The notes: a model not told the origin generated them from the sequence alone. Counted from the first letter of the stretch, positions 1 to 8,111 are shown. The stretch is 10,430 nt of DNA from Gammaproteobacteria bacterium (GCA_028817755.1 JAPPPA010000095.1:1-10430); one strand, 5' to 3'. A program made the numbers and translations.

Positions 1-2109
1 GGTGTAACCAGATAGCACCTGTGCAATCTGCATTACCTGCTCTTGGTAAAGAATAACGCCGTAAGTTGGCTTAAGAATCTCAGTCAATGAGGGGTGCGGA
101 TACTGAATGTCTTGCAGCCCATGCTTACAAGCCACAAAGTCTTCCACCATGCCTGAGCCCAGCGGCCCCGGCCGGAACAGCGCCACAAGCGCCACAATAT
201 CTTCAAAGTTATCGGGCTTAAGCTGCGTCAACAAGCGCTGCATACCGCCCGATTCAAGCTGGAATACTGCGGTAGTACGACCGCTTTGCAATAAGGTGTA
301 AGTGTCGTCGTCAGTCAGCGCAACAGTATTAATATCCAGCGGCGCTTCATCGCGCGCGGCTTTACGCGCGTTAATGGACTTCAAGGCCCAATCAATAATC
401 GTGAGTGTGCGCAGCCCAAGAAAGTCGAATTTAACCAGACCAGCTGATTCGACGTCATCTTTGTCAAACTGGGTGACGTATTGGTCTGTGCCTGCTTCAC
501 AATACAGCGGCGTAAAATCAGTGAGCTTGCTCGGGGCAATCACCACACCACCCGCGTGCTTACCTACGTTACGGGCAATGCCTTCAAGCGCTTTAGCACC
601 GTGATACAGCGGCGCTACTTCTTCGTCATCACTTTCAATACGTTGCTTAAGTTCTTCATTTTCCTCAAGCGCCTTGTCTAAGGTCATCCCAACATCGTTG
701 GGAATCATTTTCGCGACTTTATCTACCTGCCCGAATGGCAAACCGAATACACGACCTACATCGCGAATAGACGCCTTCGCAGCCATGGTACCGAAGGTAA
801 TAATCTGGGATACCTTCTCACGACCATACTTTTGCGCCACGTAATCGATTACGCGGTCACGGTTTTCCATGCAGAAGTCGACGTCAAAGTCAGGCATCGA
901 AACCCGTTCGGGGTTTAGGAATCGCTCAAATAGCAATTCATACTTAAGCGGATCTAAATCTGTAATTTTGAGCACATAGGCGACCAAAGAACCAGCACCA
1001 GAACCACGCCCTGGTCCTACCGGAATATCATTGGCTTTGGCCCACTGAATAAAGTCAGCAACAATCATGAAGTAACCAGGGAAATCCATCCCAACGATTA
1101 CATCGAGCTCGACCTTTAAACGTTCGCCGTAAACTTTACGGTCTTCGGCCTCGTCGTATTCACGGCCTTCTAATTTATCGAGCTGCCATTTCTGCTCTAA
1201 ACGCTCAACCAAGCCAAGTTCAGATTGCTCAACCAAGTACGTCGCAACGGTATGCCCTTCAGGCACTTCAAAATCAGGTAAGAAGCTCTTACCCAGCTGA
1301 AGCGTTACGTTACAACGCTGCGCAATCGCTACGCTGTTATCCAAGGCCTCTGGCAAATCAGAAAATAGCTCATCCATTTGCTCTGGCGTACGTAAAAACT
1401 GCTGTTCGGTATAGTTTTTCGGACGACGCGGGTCTGCCAGCGTATAACCATCATGGATCGCGACTCGCGTTTCATGGGTGTCAAAGCTGGCTTCATCAAT
1501 AAAGCGCACGTCATTGCTGGCAACCAAGGGAATGTCTAATTCCGCAGCTAAAGGTGCAACAGACTGGATATAAGCTTCTTCGTTTTCTTTGCCTGTACGC
1601 TGAATTTGAATATAGAAGCGATCACCCAGCAAGGCTTTCCAGCGTAAAGCCGAATCGCGTGCAGCAGCCAAATGTCCAGCATTAACCAGCTGGCCTAATT
1701 CACCTTCTAAGCCACCACTCAACACAATGAGGCCTTCCTGTTTTTCCGCTAACCACTCATAGCGCAGCACAGGCATGGTTTCTATGTCTTGGCCTTCAAC
1801 GAAACAACTACTAATCAATTCAGCCAAATGGCGATAACCATCGTTATCTACAGCAAACAAGGTCAACCGCGTTGACTGCGCTGCGTTTGGCATTAGCACC
1901 CGCACATCAGCGCCCACGACAGGCTTCACACCCGCATCTAAGGCAGCACGATAAAACTTCACCAAACCAAACAGGTTGATATGGTCTGTCATTGCTAGCG
2001 CAGGCATACCTGCAGCGGCGGCCGCTTTCAAAAGCGGCTTAATGCGCACCACACTATCCACCAAGGAATACTCAGTATGAACAGCAAGATGGACGAATGG
2101 ACGAGACAT
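1..2109 (-). CDS. dnaE: DNA polymerase III subunit alpha, N-terminal 703 codons (partial, runs off left edge)
   Basis: This is the catalytic subunit of the replicative DNA polymerase. Reading the minus strand from ATG at 2109 gives an open frame of 703 codons with no stop; the family is about 1160 residues, so the rest of the fingers, the HhH/OB region and the tau-binding end lie outside. The start is secure: an in-frame stop lies only six codons upstream with no start codon between. No clear Shine-Dalgarno is visible. Residues 1 to about 280 are the PHP domain (HLAVHTEYS at 7-15, TDH at 41-43). The polymerase core follows, with GRGSGAGS at 367-374 and PDFDVDF at 406-412. D409 and D411 match catalytic D401/D403 of E. 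coli; D562 in KFDFLG matches D555. The PHP metal site looks degenerate: A9 in the HxH position, G133 where Thermus has Cys, and R202 in NDVR where active enzymes have His. It is divergent from gspC. Confidence 0.98.
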   Translation of the reverse strand, partial: MSRPFVHLAVHTEYSLVDSVVRIKPLLKAAAAAGMPALAMTDHINLFGLVKFYRAALDAGVKPVVGADVRVLMPNAAQSTRLTLFAVDNDGYRHLAELISSCFVEGQDIETMPVLRYEWLAEKQEGLIVLSGGLEGELGQLVNAGHLAAARDSALRWKALLGDRFYIQIQRTGKENEEAYIQSVAPLAAELDIPLVASNDVRFIDEASFDTHETRVAIHDGYTLADPRRPKNYTEQQFLRTPEQMDELFSDLPEALDNSVAIAQRCNVTLQLGKSFLPDFEVPEGHTVATYLVEQSELGLVERLEQKWQLDKLEGREYDEAEDRKVYGERLKVELDVIVGMDFPGYFMIVADFIQWAKANDIPVGPGRGSGAGSLVAYVLKITDLDPLKYELLFERFLNPERVSMPDFDVDFCMENRDRVIDYVAQKYGREKVSQIITFGTMAAKASIRDVGRVFGLPFGQVDKVAKMIPNDVGMTLDKALEENEELKQRIESDDEEVAPLYHGAKALEGIARNVGKHAGGVVIAPSKLTDFTPLYCEAGTDQYVTQFDKDDVESAGLVKFDFLGLRTLTIIDWALKSINARKAARDEAPLDINTVALTDDDTYTLLQSGRTTAVFQLESGGMQRLLTQLKPDNFEDIVALVALFRPGPLGSGMVEDFVACKHGLQDIQYPHPSLTEILKPTYGVILYQEQVMQIAQVLSGYT

Positions 2110-2182
2110 ATAGGGTTTAGTTAGCTAGCAGTGGATATTTAGCGAAAACAGTGATCACGTGCGGGAACTACAGTGTAATCAA

Positions 2183-2210
2183 TTTGACTCAAACTAGGAG
2201 GCGTTTTTAT
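2183..2210 (+). promoter_or_regulatory. Candidate sigma70-type promoter for the gsp operon
   Basis: TTGACT at 2183-2188 matches five of six bases of the -35 consensus. TTTTAT at 2205-2210 matches four of six bases of the -10 consensus, with a 16-base spacer. This would place transcription start near 2217 and give gspC a leader of about 160 bases. It is assigned from base matches alone. Confidence 0.3.
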
Positions 2211-2231
2211 CAAGCCGTTATATCTGTGATT

Positions 2232-2246
2232 AGCGCAGAAAGCGCT
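2232..2246. repeat. Short perfect inverted repeat (5 bp arms, 5 nt loop)
   Basis: AGCGC (2232-2236) and GCGCT (2242-2246) are perfect complements around the loop AGAAA. No T-run follows on either strand, so it does not look like a terminator. It could be a protein-binding site or chance. Confidence 0.3.
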
Positions 2247-2256
2247 TCATGCAAAC

Positions 2257-2287
2257 CTGATAAAGCCGTATGATTAACCTATATAAC
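2257..2287 (+). promoter_or_regulatory. Second, weaker candidate promoter for gspC
   Basis: TATAAC at 2282-2287 is a good -10 match (five of six). The best -35 is CTGATA at 2257-2262 (four of six), with a long 19-base spacer. It lies nearer gspC than the 2183-2210 candidate and would start transcription near 2294. Only one, or neither, may be real. Confidence 0.22.
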
Positions 2288-2291
2288 TTAA

Positions 2292-2317
2292 CGTTCGAAC
2301 ATGGCCCCGCCCGAACG
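2292..2317. repeat. Inverted repeat CGTTCG-N14-CGAACG upstream of gspC
   Basis: CGTTCG at 2292-2297 and CGAACG at 2312-2317 are perfect complements separated by 14 bases. The left arm overlaps the 8-base palindrome GTTCGAAC (2293-2300). The site lies just downstream of the candidate -10 at 2282-2287, where an operator could act. No known regulator site was recognised. Confidence 0.3.
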
Positions 2318-2340
2318 GAGACAAATTTACTGGAGACCGA

Positions 2341-2367
2341 CAGTTAGGCGAACTGCCTATCGTTAGG
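2341..2367 (+). promoter_or_regulatory. Overlapping alternative stem-loops ending at the gspC ribosome binding site
   Basis: Three mutually exclusive short stems overlap here. CAGTT (2341-2345) pairs with AACTG (2351-2355). TAGGC (2345-2349) pairs with GCCTA (2355-2359). CCTA (2356-2359) can also pair with TAGG (2364-2367), which is part of the gspC Shine-Dalgarno. GTTAGG is directly repeated at 2343-2348 and 2362-2367. The arrangement could let the leader RNA hide or expose the ribosome binding site. The stems are short (4-5 bp), so chance is a real alternative. Confidence 0.25.
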
Positions 2368-2380
2368 ACTAAGCGCGTTG
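2365..2380 (+). promoter_or_regulatory. gspC ribosome binding site and TTG start
   Basis: AGGA at 2365-2368 lies 9 bases before TTG at 2378. The frame has a stop (TAG, 2345-2347) upstream and no ATG or GTG between that stop and the TTG. The next in-frame candidates fall inside the membrane segment. The TTG is therefore the best start and suggests modest translation. Confidence 0.65.
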
Positions 2381-3280
2381 CTAGAGCAAATAAACCAAAA
2401 CCCAACTGCTGCGGCCATTCTAAAAACCAGCGAACAAGTCCTGCCTAAAGTAGTGACCTATGCCTTGGTTGCGCTTTCGCTTTGGCTCATTGCGGGTGCT
2501 GTTTGGATGTGGATTCCACACCCACCACTTCCAGTAGCAACAAGCTACTCTTCACCAAATAGCGGCGCTCAAACATCTCAAACAGAACGCGCCGACGTAA
2601 ATGGGCTAATTAATCGTCATCTTTTTGGCGAAACAAAAACTGTAGCTAAGCCCAAGCCAACTACTAGCAATACTGACGCACCAGAAACACGACTTAACTT
2701 AAAACTGGCTGGCATTATTCTTTCGGATACGCCAGAGATGTCTCGCGCATTAATTGCGACCAGTAACGGCAAGCAAAAATCTTATGCCATCGGCGACAAC
2801 ATTGACGGTGCTAGCGCTTCGGTTCACGAAATCCATTCTGACCATATTGTGCTAGAGCGTTCTGGCCGTTATGAAACACTGCGTTTACAGAAGCTCACAA
2901 CGGCTTCGCGCAGCACCACCAGCTCCAGCCGTAACACCTCGCCTAAAACTGTAGATAAAGGCGTTACCACCGAGTTGAAGTCGGTTAGAGAACAAATTCT
3001 TAAAGACCCTTCTAAAGCCGGCGATTTTATTCGTGTTCGTCCGGTTTACTCTAAAGGGCAGCTCAAGGGCTATCGAATTTACCCCGGCAAAGACCGCGCC
3101 TTATTCCGCAAGGTTGGTCTACGCTCAGGTGACCTCGTTACCTCTATTAATGGCCAAGGCTTAAACGACCCGCAGAAAGCGTTCACGATGCTTTCTGAGT
3201 TAAGTAACGCCTCCAGTATCAGCTTAGAACTAGAACGCCGCGGGCGCACAGAAACTGTTTCTGTCGACCTTGGCAGCTAA
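2378..3280 (+). CDS. gspC: Type II secretion system protein GspC (inner-membrane connector)
   Basis: GspC links the inner-membrane platform to the outer-membrane secretin, contacting the N0 domain of GspD through its periplasmic HR domain. The 300-residue product has the full family layout. A cytoplasmic tail of about 24 residues is followed by one membrane helix (about 25-46, ending WMWIP) and a periplasmic linker with the typical LINRHLFGE segment (77-85). The HR domain spans about 104-171 (LNLKLAGIILSD, AIGDNI, IVLERSG). A Ser/Thr-rich linker (about 173-192) precedes a PDZ domain (about 216-298; RVRPVYSKG, LRSGDLVTSING). The length is normal and nothing is broken. Translation starts at TTG. 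It is the first gene of the run gspC-D-E-F, 18 bases ahead of gspD. The PDZ-bearing form distinguishes it from GspC proteins that end in a coiled coil. Confidence 0.94.
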   Translation: MLEQINQNPTAAAILKTSEQVLPKVVTYALVALSLWLIAGAVWMWIPHPPLPVATSYSSPNSGAQTSQTERADVNGLINRHLFGETKTVAKPKPTTSNTDAPETRLNLKLAGIILSDTPEMSRALIATSNGKQKSYAIGDNIDGASASVHEIHSDHIVLERSGRYETLRLQKLTTASRSTTSSSRNTSPKTVDKGVTTELKSVREQILKDPSKAGDFIRVRPVYSKGQLKGYRIYPGKDRALFRKVGLRSGDLVTSINGQGLNDPQKAFTMLSELSNASSISLELERRGRTETVSVDLGS

Positions 3281-3298
3281 CTCACGCAAGAAATCACA

Positions 3299-5302
3299 AT
3301 GACTCAGCGCTTCTCACATATGTTTCGTTCACTTATCGCGGCTGCGGTTGTACTCGTCTTTTCCAGTGCACTACACGCAGACAGCATCACACTGAACTTT
3401 AAAGATGCCGACATCAATACGGTAATTGAAACCGTTAGCGAAACAACAGGCCGCAACTTCATTGTTGATCCGCGTGTTAAAGGCAAAGTCACGGTTATTT
3501 CCGCTGAGCCAATGGATAGCAATGGTTTGTACCAAACCTTCCTATCTATTCTAGAAGTGCATGGCTTCGCAGCCATCCCCTTTGGCGATACGACAAAAAT
3601 CGTTCCGCAAAACGACGCTAAACAATTAGGTCGCGGCCTTGAGTCAACTTCTTATTCGGATGACCTAATTACACGCGCACTTGCCGTACAACATGTGGCT
3701 GCAGCTCAGTTGGTGCCGATTTTGCGCCCACTATTACCGCAATACGGCCACCTTGCAGCGTATGCGCCTAGCAACATCCTGATTATTTCTGACCGCCAAG
3801 CCAACGTTGATCGCATCCTCGACATCGTCCGTCGTATTGACCGTCCAGGCGACGCTGAAGTTGATGTCGTTACACTTCAACATGCCAACGCCACTGACGT
3901 GGTGAAAATGCTGCAATCACTGGAAAAGGCCGCCGCTGGTAAAAAGACAGCCGAAAGCACCAGCTTCATTGCGGACCCTCGCACCAACTCCGTATTAGTT
4001 TCCGGTGACCGCGCCAACCGAATTCGCATCCGCGAGTTGATCAAGCATCTAGACACACCGAGTGAAAGCAATAGCGGTAACACTAATGTGATCTACTTGA
4101 AGTACGCCAAAGCAGCCGAACTAGCTAAGATCCTTCAAGGCTACGCCAAGGCCAGCGCACAAACCGAAGGCAAGAAAACCTCAAGCGACGTCACTATTTT
4201 TGCCGACGAATCCACTAACTCTTTAGTGATTACCGCACCACCTCGCCTGGGCACCGAAATCCGTAATGTTATTGATCGCCTAGATATTCGCCGCGCCCAA
4301 GTATTGGTTGAAGCCATCATTGCCGAAATTAGTCTAGAAAAAGCGTTTGACCTTGGCTTTAACTTCAGCGGCGTTTCTAATGCCGGTGGCTTTATTTTGG
4401 AATCAGGCGCAGGCGGCGCCGCAGCGGCAATCGCAGGTGCCGTGAACAACCCAACAACCGCCGCAACCACATTAGGCAGTTTGAGTGGCCTGACCTTTGG
4501 TGCCGGCAGTACCGACTCTAATGGCGACTTAGAATTCCTCGGTATTTTGCGTGCCGTTGCTACCGACAGTGACAACAATATTATTTCGACCCCAAGCCTT
4601 TTGGCGATGGACAACCAAGAAGCCGAAATCAGCATTGGTTCAGAAGTGCCATTTGTCACCGGTCAATTCACCAACACCGGTTCGACTGGCTCGGTTAACC
4701 CGTTCCAAACCATCGAACGTCGTGACGTTGGTGTAACGCTAAAAATCACTCCACACGTGATTGACGACGGCACCGTTGAGCTAGAGATTTACCAAGAGAT
4801 TTCTAATATTTCTACTGCTGCCACAACCGCTGCAGACGTAATCACCAACAAACGTACTATCGACACAACCGTGATTGTTGATAACGGTGAAATCATAGCC
4901 CTTGGTGGCTTACTGCAAGACAACTCTCGTGATGGCCGCACTAAAGTGCCAATTCTTGGCAGCCTGCCAGTGATTGGCGGCCTTTTCCGCGGCAAATCAA
5001 CCAACCGCAGCAAAAGCAATTTAATGGTATTTATCCGCCCTATCGTTATTCAGGATGGATATGACCTAAAACGCTATTCAGAAGACCGTTATAAGCTGCT
5101 ACAAAGCATTCAGTTATCTGAGCAAAGCAAAGCAGGTGCCGTGTTGCCACCACTACCTGGCAGCCCAGGACCTACCATCCCGGCTAAACGCCAAGCTGAA
5201 GACGTGATCCCGTTGTATGTGCAACCGGAAGACCGCGAATTCAAACAGCGTAATGACGAAGAGTCCCGTAAAGAGCGCCATCGTATTGGGCCTCGCAAAT
5301 AA
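3299..5302 (+). CDS. gspD: Type II secretion system outer-membrane secretin GspD
   Basis: GspD forms the multimeric gated channel in the outer membrane through which folded substrates leave. The 667-residue precursor begins with a signal peptide (positively charged start, hydrophobic 12-24, likely cleavage near A27). Periplasmic N0 spans about 29-100 (ITLNFKDADINTVIE, FIVDPRVKGKVTV), followed by N1 (about 124-185), N2 (187-250) and N3 (262-330). The secretin barrel covers about 335-585, with IISTPSLLAMDNQEAEI at 428-444, EVPFVTGQ at 449-456 and the signature VPILGSLPVIGGLF at 550-563. A Gly/Ala-rich stretch at 363-402 fits the gate/cap region. The C-terminal part (about 590-667) corresponds to the S domain that binds a pilotin in many systems. 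Here it has a proline-rich link (PPLPGSPGP, 617-625) and a very charged tail. No pilotin gene is in the window. ATG at 3299 has only a weak AAGAAA ahead of it. Confidence 0.98.
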   Translation: MTQRFSHMFRSLIAAAVVLVFSSALHADSITLNFKDADINTVIETVSETTGRNFIVDPRVKGKVTVISAEPMDSNGLYQTFLSILEVHGFAAIPFGDTTKIVPQNDAKQLGRGLESTSYSDDLITRALAVQHVAAAQLVPILRPLLPQYGHLAAYAPSNILIISDRQANVDRILDIVRRIDRPGDAEVDVVTLQHANATDVVKMLQSLEKAAAGKKTAESTSFIADPRTNSVLVSGDRANRIRIRELIKHLDTPSESNSGNTNVIYLKYAKAAELAKILQGYAKASAQTEGKKTSSDVTIFADESTNSLVITAPPRLGTEIRNVIDRLDIRRAQVLVEAIIAEISLEKAFDLGFNFSGVSNAGGFILESGAGGAAAAIAGAVNNPTTAATTLGSLSGLTFGAGSTDSNGDLEFLGILRAVATDSDNNIISTPSLLAMDNQEAEISIGSEVPFVTGQFTNTGSTGSVNPFQTIERRDVGVTLKITPHVIDDGTVELEIYQEISNISTAATTAADVITNKRTIDTTVIVDNGEIIALGGLLQDNSRDGRTKVPILGSLPVIGGLFRGKSTNRSKSNLMVFIRPIVIQDGYDLKRYSEDRYKLLQSIQLSEQSKAGAVLPPLPGSPGPTIPAKRQAEDVIPLYVQPEDREFKQRNDEESRKERHRIGPRK

Positions 5303-5319
5303 CCATTGACGCGATAGCC

Positions 5320-6846
5320 ATGGAAGAGAACATTCTCACTGCCAGCGAAGAAGCAACTCAGGACCAACAGGCCCCTGTAGATTCGCGCCTGCCCTCGTTT
5401 GCGTTTTGCCGCCGCCAGCGTGTGCTTGTTCAACCAAGCGACACCGGCTTCCAAGTTTACGGCGACAGCTCAACCACATTACCCGCTATCGCCGAAGTCC
5501 AACGCCTGCTTGGCCAACCATTTGAATTCGAGCGTTTAAACGCAGACGAATTCGATCGCAAGCTCCAAGCGGCTTACGAAGGTGGTTCAGACACCGCCAT
5601 GCAAATGGCTGCAGGTTTAGATAACGATATGGGCTTGGAGCAAGCCGTATTAGACCTACCTGAACCCGAAGATTTGCTCGACGCGGAAGATGACGCGCCG
5701 ATCATTCGATTGATTAACGCCCTGCTTACCGAAGCCATTAAAGCAGGCGCATCAGATATTCATATCGAACCTTACGAAGACCGCCTAGTGGTTCGCTTTC
5801 GTGTTGACGGCGTACTGCGAGAAGTTTTGGAACCACGCCGCGCGGTTGCGCCACTGCTCGTTTCTCGTATTAAGGTCATGGCGAAACTCGACATTGCCGA
5901 AAAACGGGTTCCACAAGATGGGCGTATTGGCCTACGTATCGCAGGCCGCGCCGTCGATGTTCGTGTTTCGACGATGCCCTCAACTCACGGCGAACGTGTG
6001 GTGATGCGTCTACTCGACAAACAAGCTGGCCGCTTAGATCTAAGCCACCTCGGTTTAGATGATCGTGATCTACCCCGCTGGCGCGAAGCAATTAGCAAGC
6101 CTCATGGCATCGTGCTGGTAACGGGCCCGACTGGCTCCGGTAAAACCACCACACTTTATGCAGCATTGGCCGAGCTGAATGATCGTCGCCGTAACATTAT
6201 GACGGTAGAAGACCCCGTCGAATATTACTTAGATGGCGTGGCACAGACCCAGGTCAACACCAAAGTTGATATGACGTTCGCACGCGGCCTTCGCGCCATT
6301 CTTCGTCAGGATCCCGACGTAGTCATGGTCGGCGAAATTCGTGATCTAGAAACCGCTGAAATCGCCGTACAAGCCTCACTTACCGGTCACATGGTGTTCT
6401 CTACGCTTCACACCAATAGTGCAGTGGGTGCGATCACACGATTGCGCGATATGGGCATCGAACCATTCCTGCTGTCATCTTCACTGGTATCGATTCTTGC
6501 ACAACGCCTAGTACGCAAACTTTGCACACACTGCCGTGAGCCATACCAAGCGCCAAAAACCGAGCTAGATGTACTCAAAGTTGATCAAGAAGAACCAGTA
6601 ACGCTCTATCACGCGCATGGCTGTGAACACTGCAATCACACCGGTTATGCGGGCCGTTCCGGCATTTACGAATTGATTACCGTAGATAGCAAAATGCGCG
6701 AACTGATTCATGATGGCGAATCTGAACACGCTATGACAGAACATGCGCGCAGCCAAGGCCTGAATCTCACACAAGACGGCTATCAGAAAGTACTAAACGG
6801 CGACACTACGCTTGAAGAGGTGCTCCGCGTTACACGCGCTAACTAA
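5320..6846 (+). CDS. gspE: Type II secretion system ATPase GspE
   Basis: GspE is the cytoplasmic hexameric ATPase that powers pseudopilus assembly, docked to the membrane through GspL. The 508-residue protein has an N-terminal domain (about 25-115) and then the core, beginning near APIIRLINALL (126-136). ASDIHIEPYEDRLVVRFRVDG marks the N2 domain. The nucleotide-binding motifs are complete: Walker A GPTGSGKTT at 269-277 (K275), Asp box VEDPVE at 296-301, Walker B VVMVGE at 334-339 (catalytic E339), and His box from H357 to H364 (STLHTN). The zinc module is also complete: C402/C405 in CTHC and C435/C438 in CEHC. This tetracysteine is typical of GspE/PilB and argues against the retraction ATPase PilT. 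The flanking gspD and gspF favour GspE over PilB. It starts 17 bases after gspD with no clear Shine-Dalgarno, so translation may be coupled. It ends 2 bases before gspF. Confidence 0.98.
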   Translation: MEENILTASEEATQDQQAPVDSRLPSFAFCRRQRVLVQPSDTGFQVYGDSSTTLPAIAEVQRLLGQPFEFERLNADEFDRKLQAAYEGGSDTAMQMAAGLDNDMGLEQAVLDLPEPEDLLDAEDDAPIIRLINALLTEAIKAGASDIHIEPYEDRLVVRFRVDGVLREVLEPRRAVAPLLVSRIKVMAKLDIAEKRVPQDGRIGLRIAGRAVDVRVSTMPSTHGERVVMRLLDKQAGRLDLSHLGLDDRDLPRWREAISKPHGIVLVTGPTGSGKTTTLYAALAELNDRRRNIMTVEDPVEYYLDGVAQTQVNTKVDMTFARGLRAILRQDPDVVMVGEIRDLETAEIAVQASLTGHMVFSTLHTNSAVGAITRLRDMGIEPFLLSSSLVSILAQRLVRKLCTHCREPYQAPKTELDVLKVDQEEPVTLYHAHGCEHCNHTGYAGRSGIYELITVDSKMRELIHDGESEHAMTEHARSQGLNLTQDGYQKVLNGDTTLEEVLRVTRAN

Positions 6847-6848
6847 AT

Positions 6849-8069
6849 ATGGCCGCTTACGAATACCTTGCACTGACAGCTGCCGGCAAACGCAAAAAAG
6901 GCGGTTTAGAAGCCGACAGTGCCCGCCAAACTCGCCAAATCTTACGCGAGCAAGGCTTGGTGCCTATGGAAGTCAACGAGACGGTTGAAAAGTCTCGTGG
7001 CAAAAGCCCGAACCGCAAACCCCTCTTCCAACGAGGCGTAAGTGTTAGCGATATGTCATTGCTGATGCGCCAAATTTCGACGCTCGTGCAATCTGGCATG
7101 CCCGTAGAAGAGTCGCTGAGTGCGGTTGCACAGCAAACCGAAAAAGCCCACGTTAAAAATATGATTTTGGCGATGCGAGCCAAGGTACTTGAAGGCCATT
7201 CGCTCGCAACCGGCATGGCGGAATATCCGCATATTTTCGGCGACTTGTACCGAGCAACGACCGATGCTGGCGAACACTCAGGACACTTAGACATCGTCTT
7301 AGAACGACTCGCTGACTATGCCGAAAACCGCCAAAAAGTACGTAAGCAAACAATGGGCGCATTGCTCTACCCGCTTATTCTGACAACCTTCGCCATTATT
7401 GTGGTGGTTGCCATGATGGTATCCGTTGTACCCATGGTGGTAGAAACCTTTGATAACCGTGGCGCAGAATTACCCGCCTTAACCACAGCCATTATCGCCA
7501 TTAGCGATTTTGTGGTTGAAAACGGGATCACCATGCTCATCATCCTTTTGCTCGGTGGTTTCAGTGCCAAAGTCATATTTGCTAGGCCCGGCCCTAAAGC
7601 TTGGCTACACCGCCAGTTCTTGCGTATACCGCTTATTTCCAAACTGATTCGAGGCCTAAATGCCTCTCGTTTTGGCAGCACCCTGAGCATCCTCAGTGCT
7701 AGCGGCGTACCGGTATTAGACGCAATGAAGGTTAGTCGACAGGTTGTCACTAATATTCCAATTGGCGAGTCCATTGAAGCGGCAACTGATCGCGTTCGTG
7801 AAGGACAACCAATCAATAAGGCCTTGCAGCAATCCGGGCACTTCCCGCCGATGATGATTCACCTGATTGCCAATGGCGAAGCCAGTGGTGAGTTTGATCA
7901 AATGCTGGCCCGCGCCTCTAATAATCAAGAGCAAGAGCTAGAAAGCACCCTAAGTACATTGATGGGCATTCTTGGGCCTTCCGTTATCCTCGCTATGGGC
8001 GGCTTTGTCCTATTGATTGTACTTGCAATTCTGCTTCCGATATTTAATCTCAATAGCTTAGTGCAGTAA
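6849..8069 (+). CDS. gspF: Type II secretion system inner-membrane platform protein GspF
   Basis: GspF is the polytopic membrane protein at the base of the T2SS that is thought to transmit GspE motion to the growing pseudopilus. The 406-residue product has the normal length and the duplicated T2SF fold. An N-terminal stretch opens with MAAYEYLALTAAGK, and the first cytoplasmic helical domain (about 65-168) carries LLMRQISTLVQSGMPVEESL. A first membrane helix (about 169-198) and a second (about 222-244) follow. The second T2SF domain (about 268-370; RFGSTLSILSASGVPVLDAM) shows the internal repeat, and a last helix (about 372-400) ends the protein. The start lies 2 bases after the gspE stop, without a good Shine-Dalgarno, so coupling to gspE is likely. 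The T2SS genes in this window end here; gspG does not follow. Confidence 0.97.
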   Translation: MAAYEYLALTAAGKRKKGGLEADSARQTRQILREQGLVPMEVNETVEKSRGKSPNRKPLFQRGVSVSDMSLLMRQISTLVQSGMPVEESLSAVAQQTEKAHVKNMILAMRAKVLEGHSLATGMAEYPHIFGDLYRATTDAGEHSGHLDIVLERLADYAENRQKVRKQTMGALLYPLILTTFAIIVVVAMMVSVVPMVVETFDNRGAELPALTTAIIAISDFVVENGITMLIILLLGGFSAKVIFARPGPKAWLHRQFLRIPLISKLIRGLNASRFGSTLSILSASGVPVLDAMKVSRQVVTNIPIGESIEAATDRVREGQPINKALQQSGHFPPMMIHLIANGEASGEFDQMLARASNNQEQELESTLSTLMGILGPSVILAMGGFVLLIVLAILLPIFNLNSLVQ

Positions 8070-8090
8070 GCTAAAGCCACAATTCAGGTC

Positions 8091-8109
8091 CGTTTCTCAA
8101 AACGAAACG
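8091..8109 (+). repeat. Perfect hairpin between gspF and the small membrane ORF
   Basis: CGTTTC (8091-8096) pairs perfectly with GAAACG (8104-8109) around a 7-base loop. It lies within the 52-base gap after gspF, 2 bases before the Shine-Dalgarno at 8112. No T-run follows, so it is not a typical intrinsic terminator. It could slow read-through, protect processed mRNA or affect translation of the small gene. Confidence 0.4.
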
Positions 8110-8111
8110 TC

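Larger units (their letters stand above)
2110..2377. other. Divergent intergenic region between dnaE and gspC
   Basis: This 268-base spacer separates dnaE (minus) from gspC (plus) and must hold the start signals for both. I see no tRNA, no long repeat and no convincing gene in it. It contains weak sigma70-like elements for the plus strand and several short inverted repeats (2232-2246, 2292-2317, 2341-2367). A GTGATCAC palindrome lies at 2151-2158. I found no convincing promoter for dnaE on the minus strand. Confidence 0.8.

Noticed and set aside
2293..2300. GTTCGAAC, resembling a tRNA T-arm.
   Set aside because: No acceptor, D or anticodon stems can be placed around it, so it is only a short palindrome.
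2301..2366. A 21-codon open frame in the gspC leader, starting at ATG 2301 and ending at TAG 2364, inside the gspC ribosome binding site.
   Set aside because: There is no Shine-Dalgarno before the ATG and the product is an Arg-rich, unrecognised peptide. Its stop position is intriguing for coupling, but a frame this short is expected by chance.
4141..4659. A 172-codon open frame on the minus strand inside gspD.
   Set aside because: It is antisense to the conserved secretin domain and has an Ala/Pro/Leu-rich composition mirroring the Gly/Ala-rich plus-strand codons. No ribosome site or family resemblance was seen.
5110..5454. A 114-codon minus-strand frame spanning the gspD-gspE junction.
   Set aside because: It overlaps the coding ends of two certain genes and has no recognisable domain. 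It is a shadow frame.
6857..7816. Two minus-strand frames of 145 and 149 codons within gspF.
   Set aside because: Both are antisense to a complete GspF with conserved repeats, and neither resembles a known protein.
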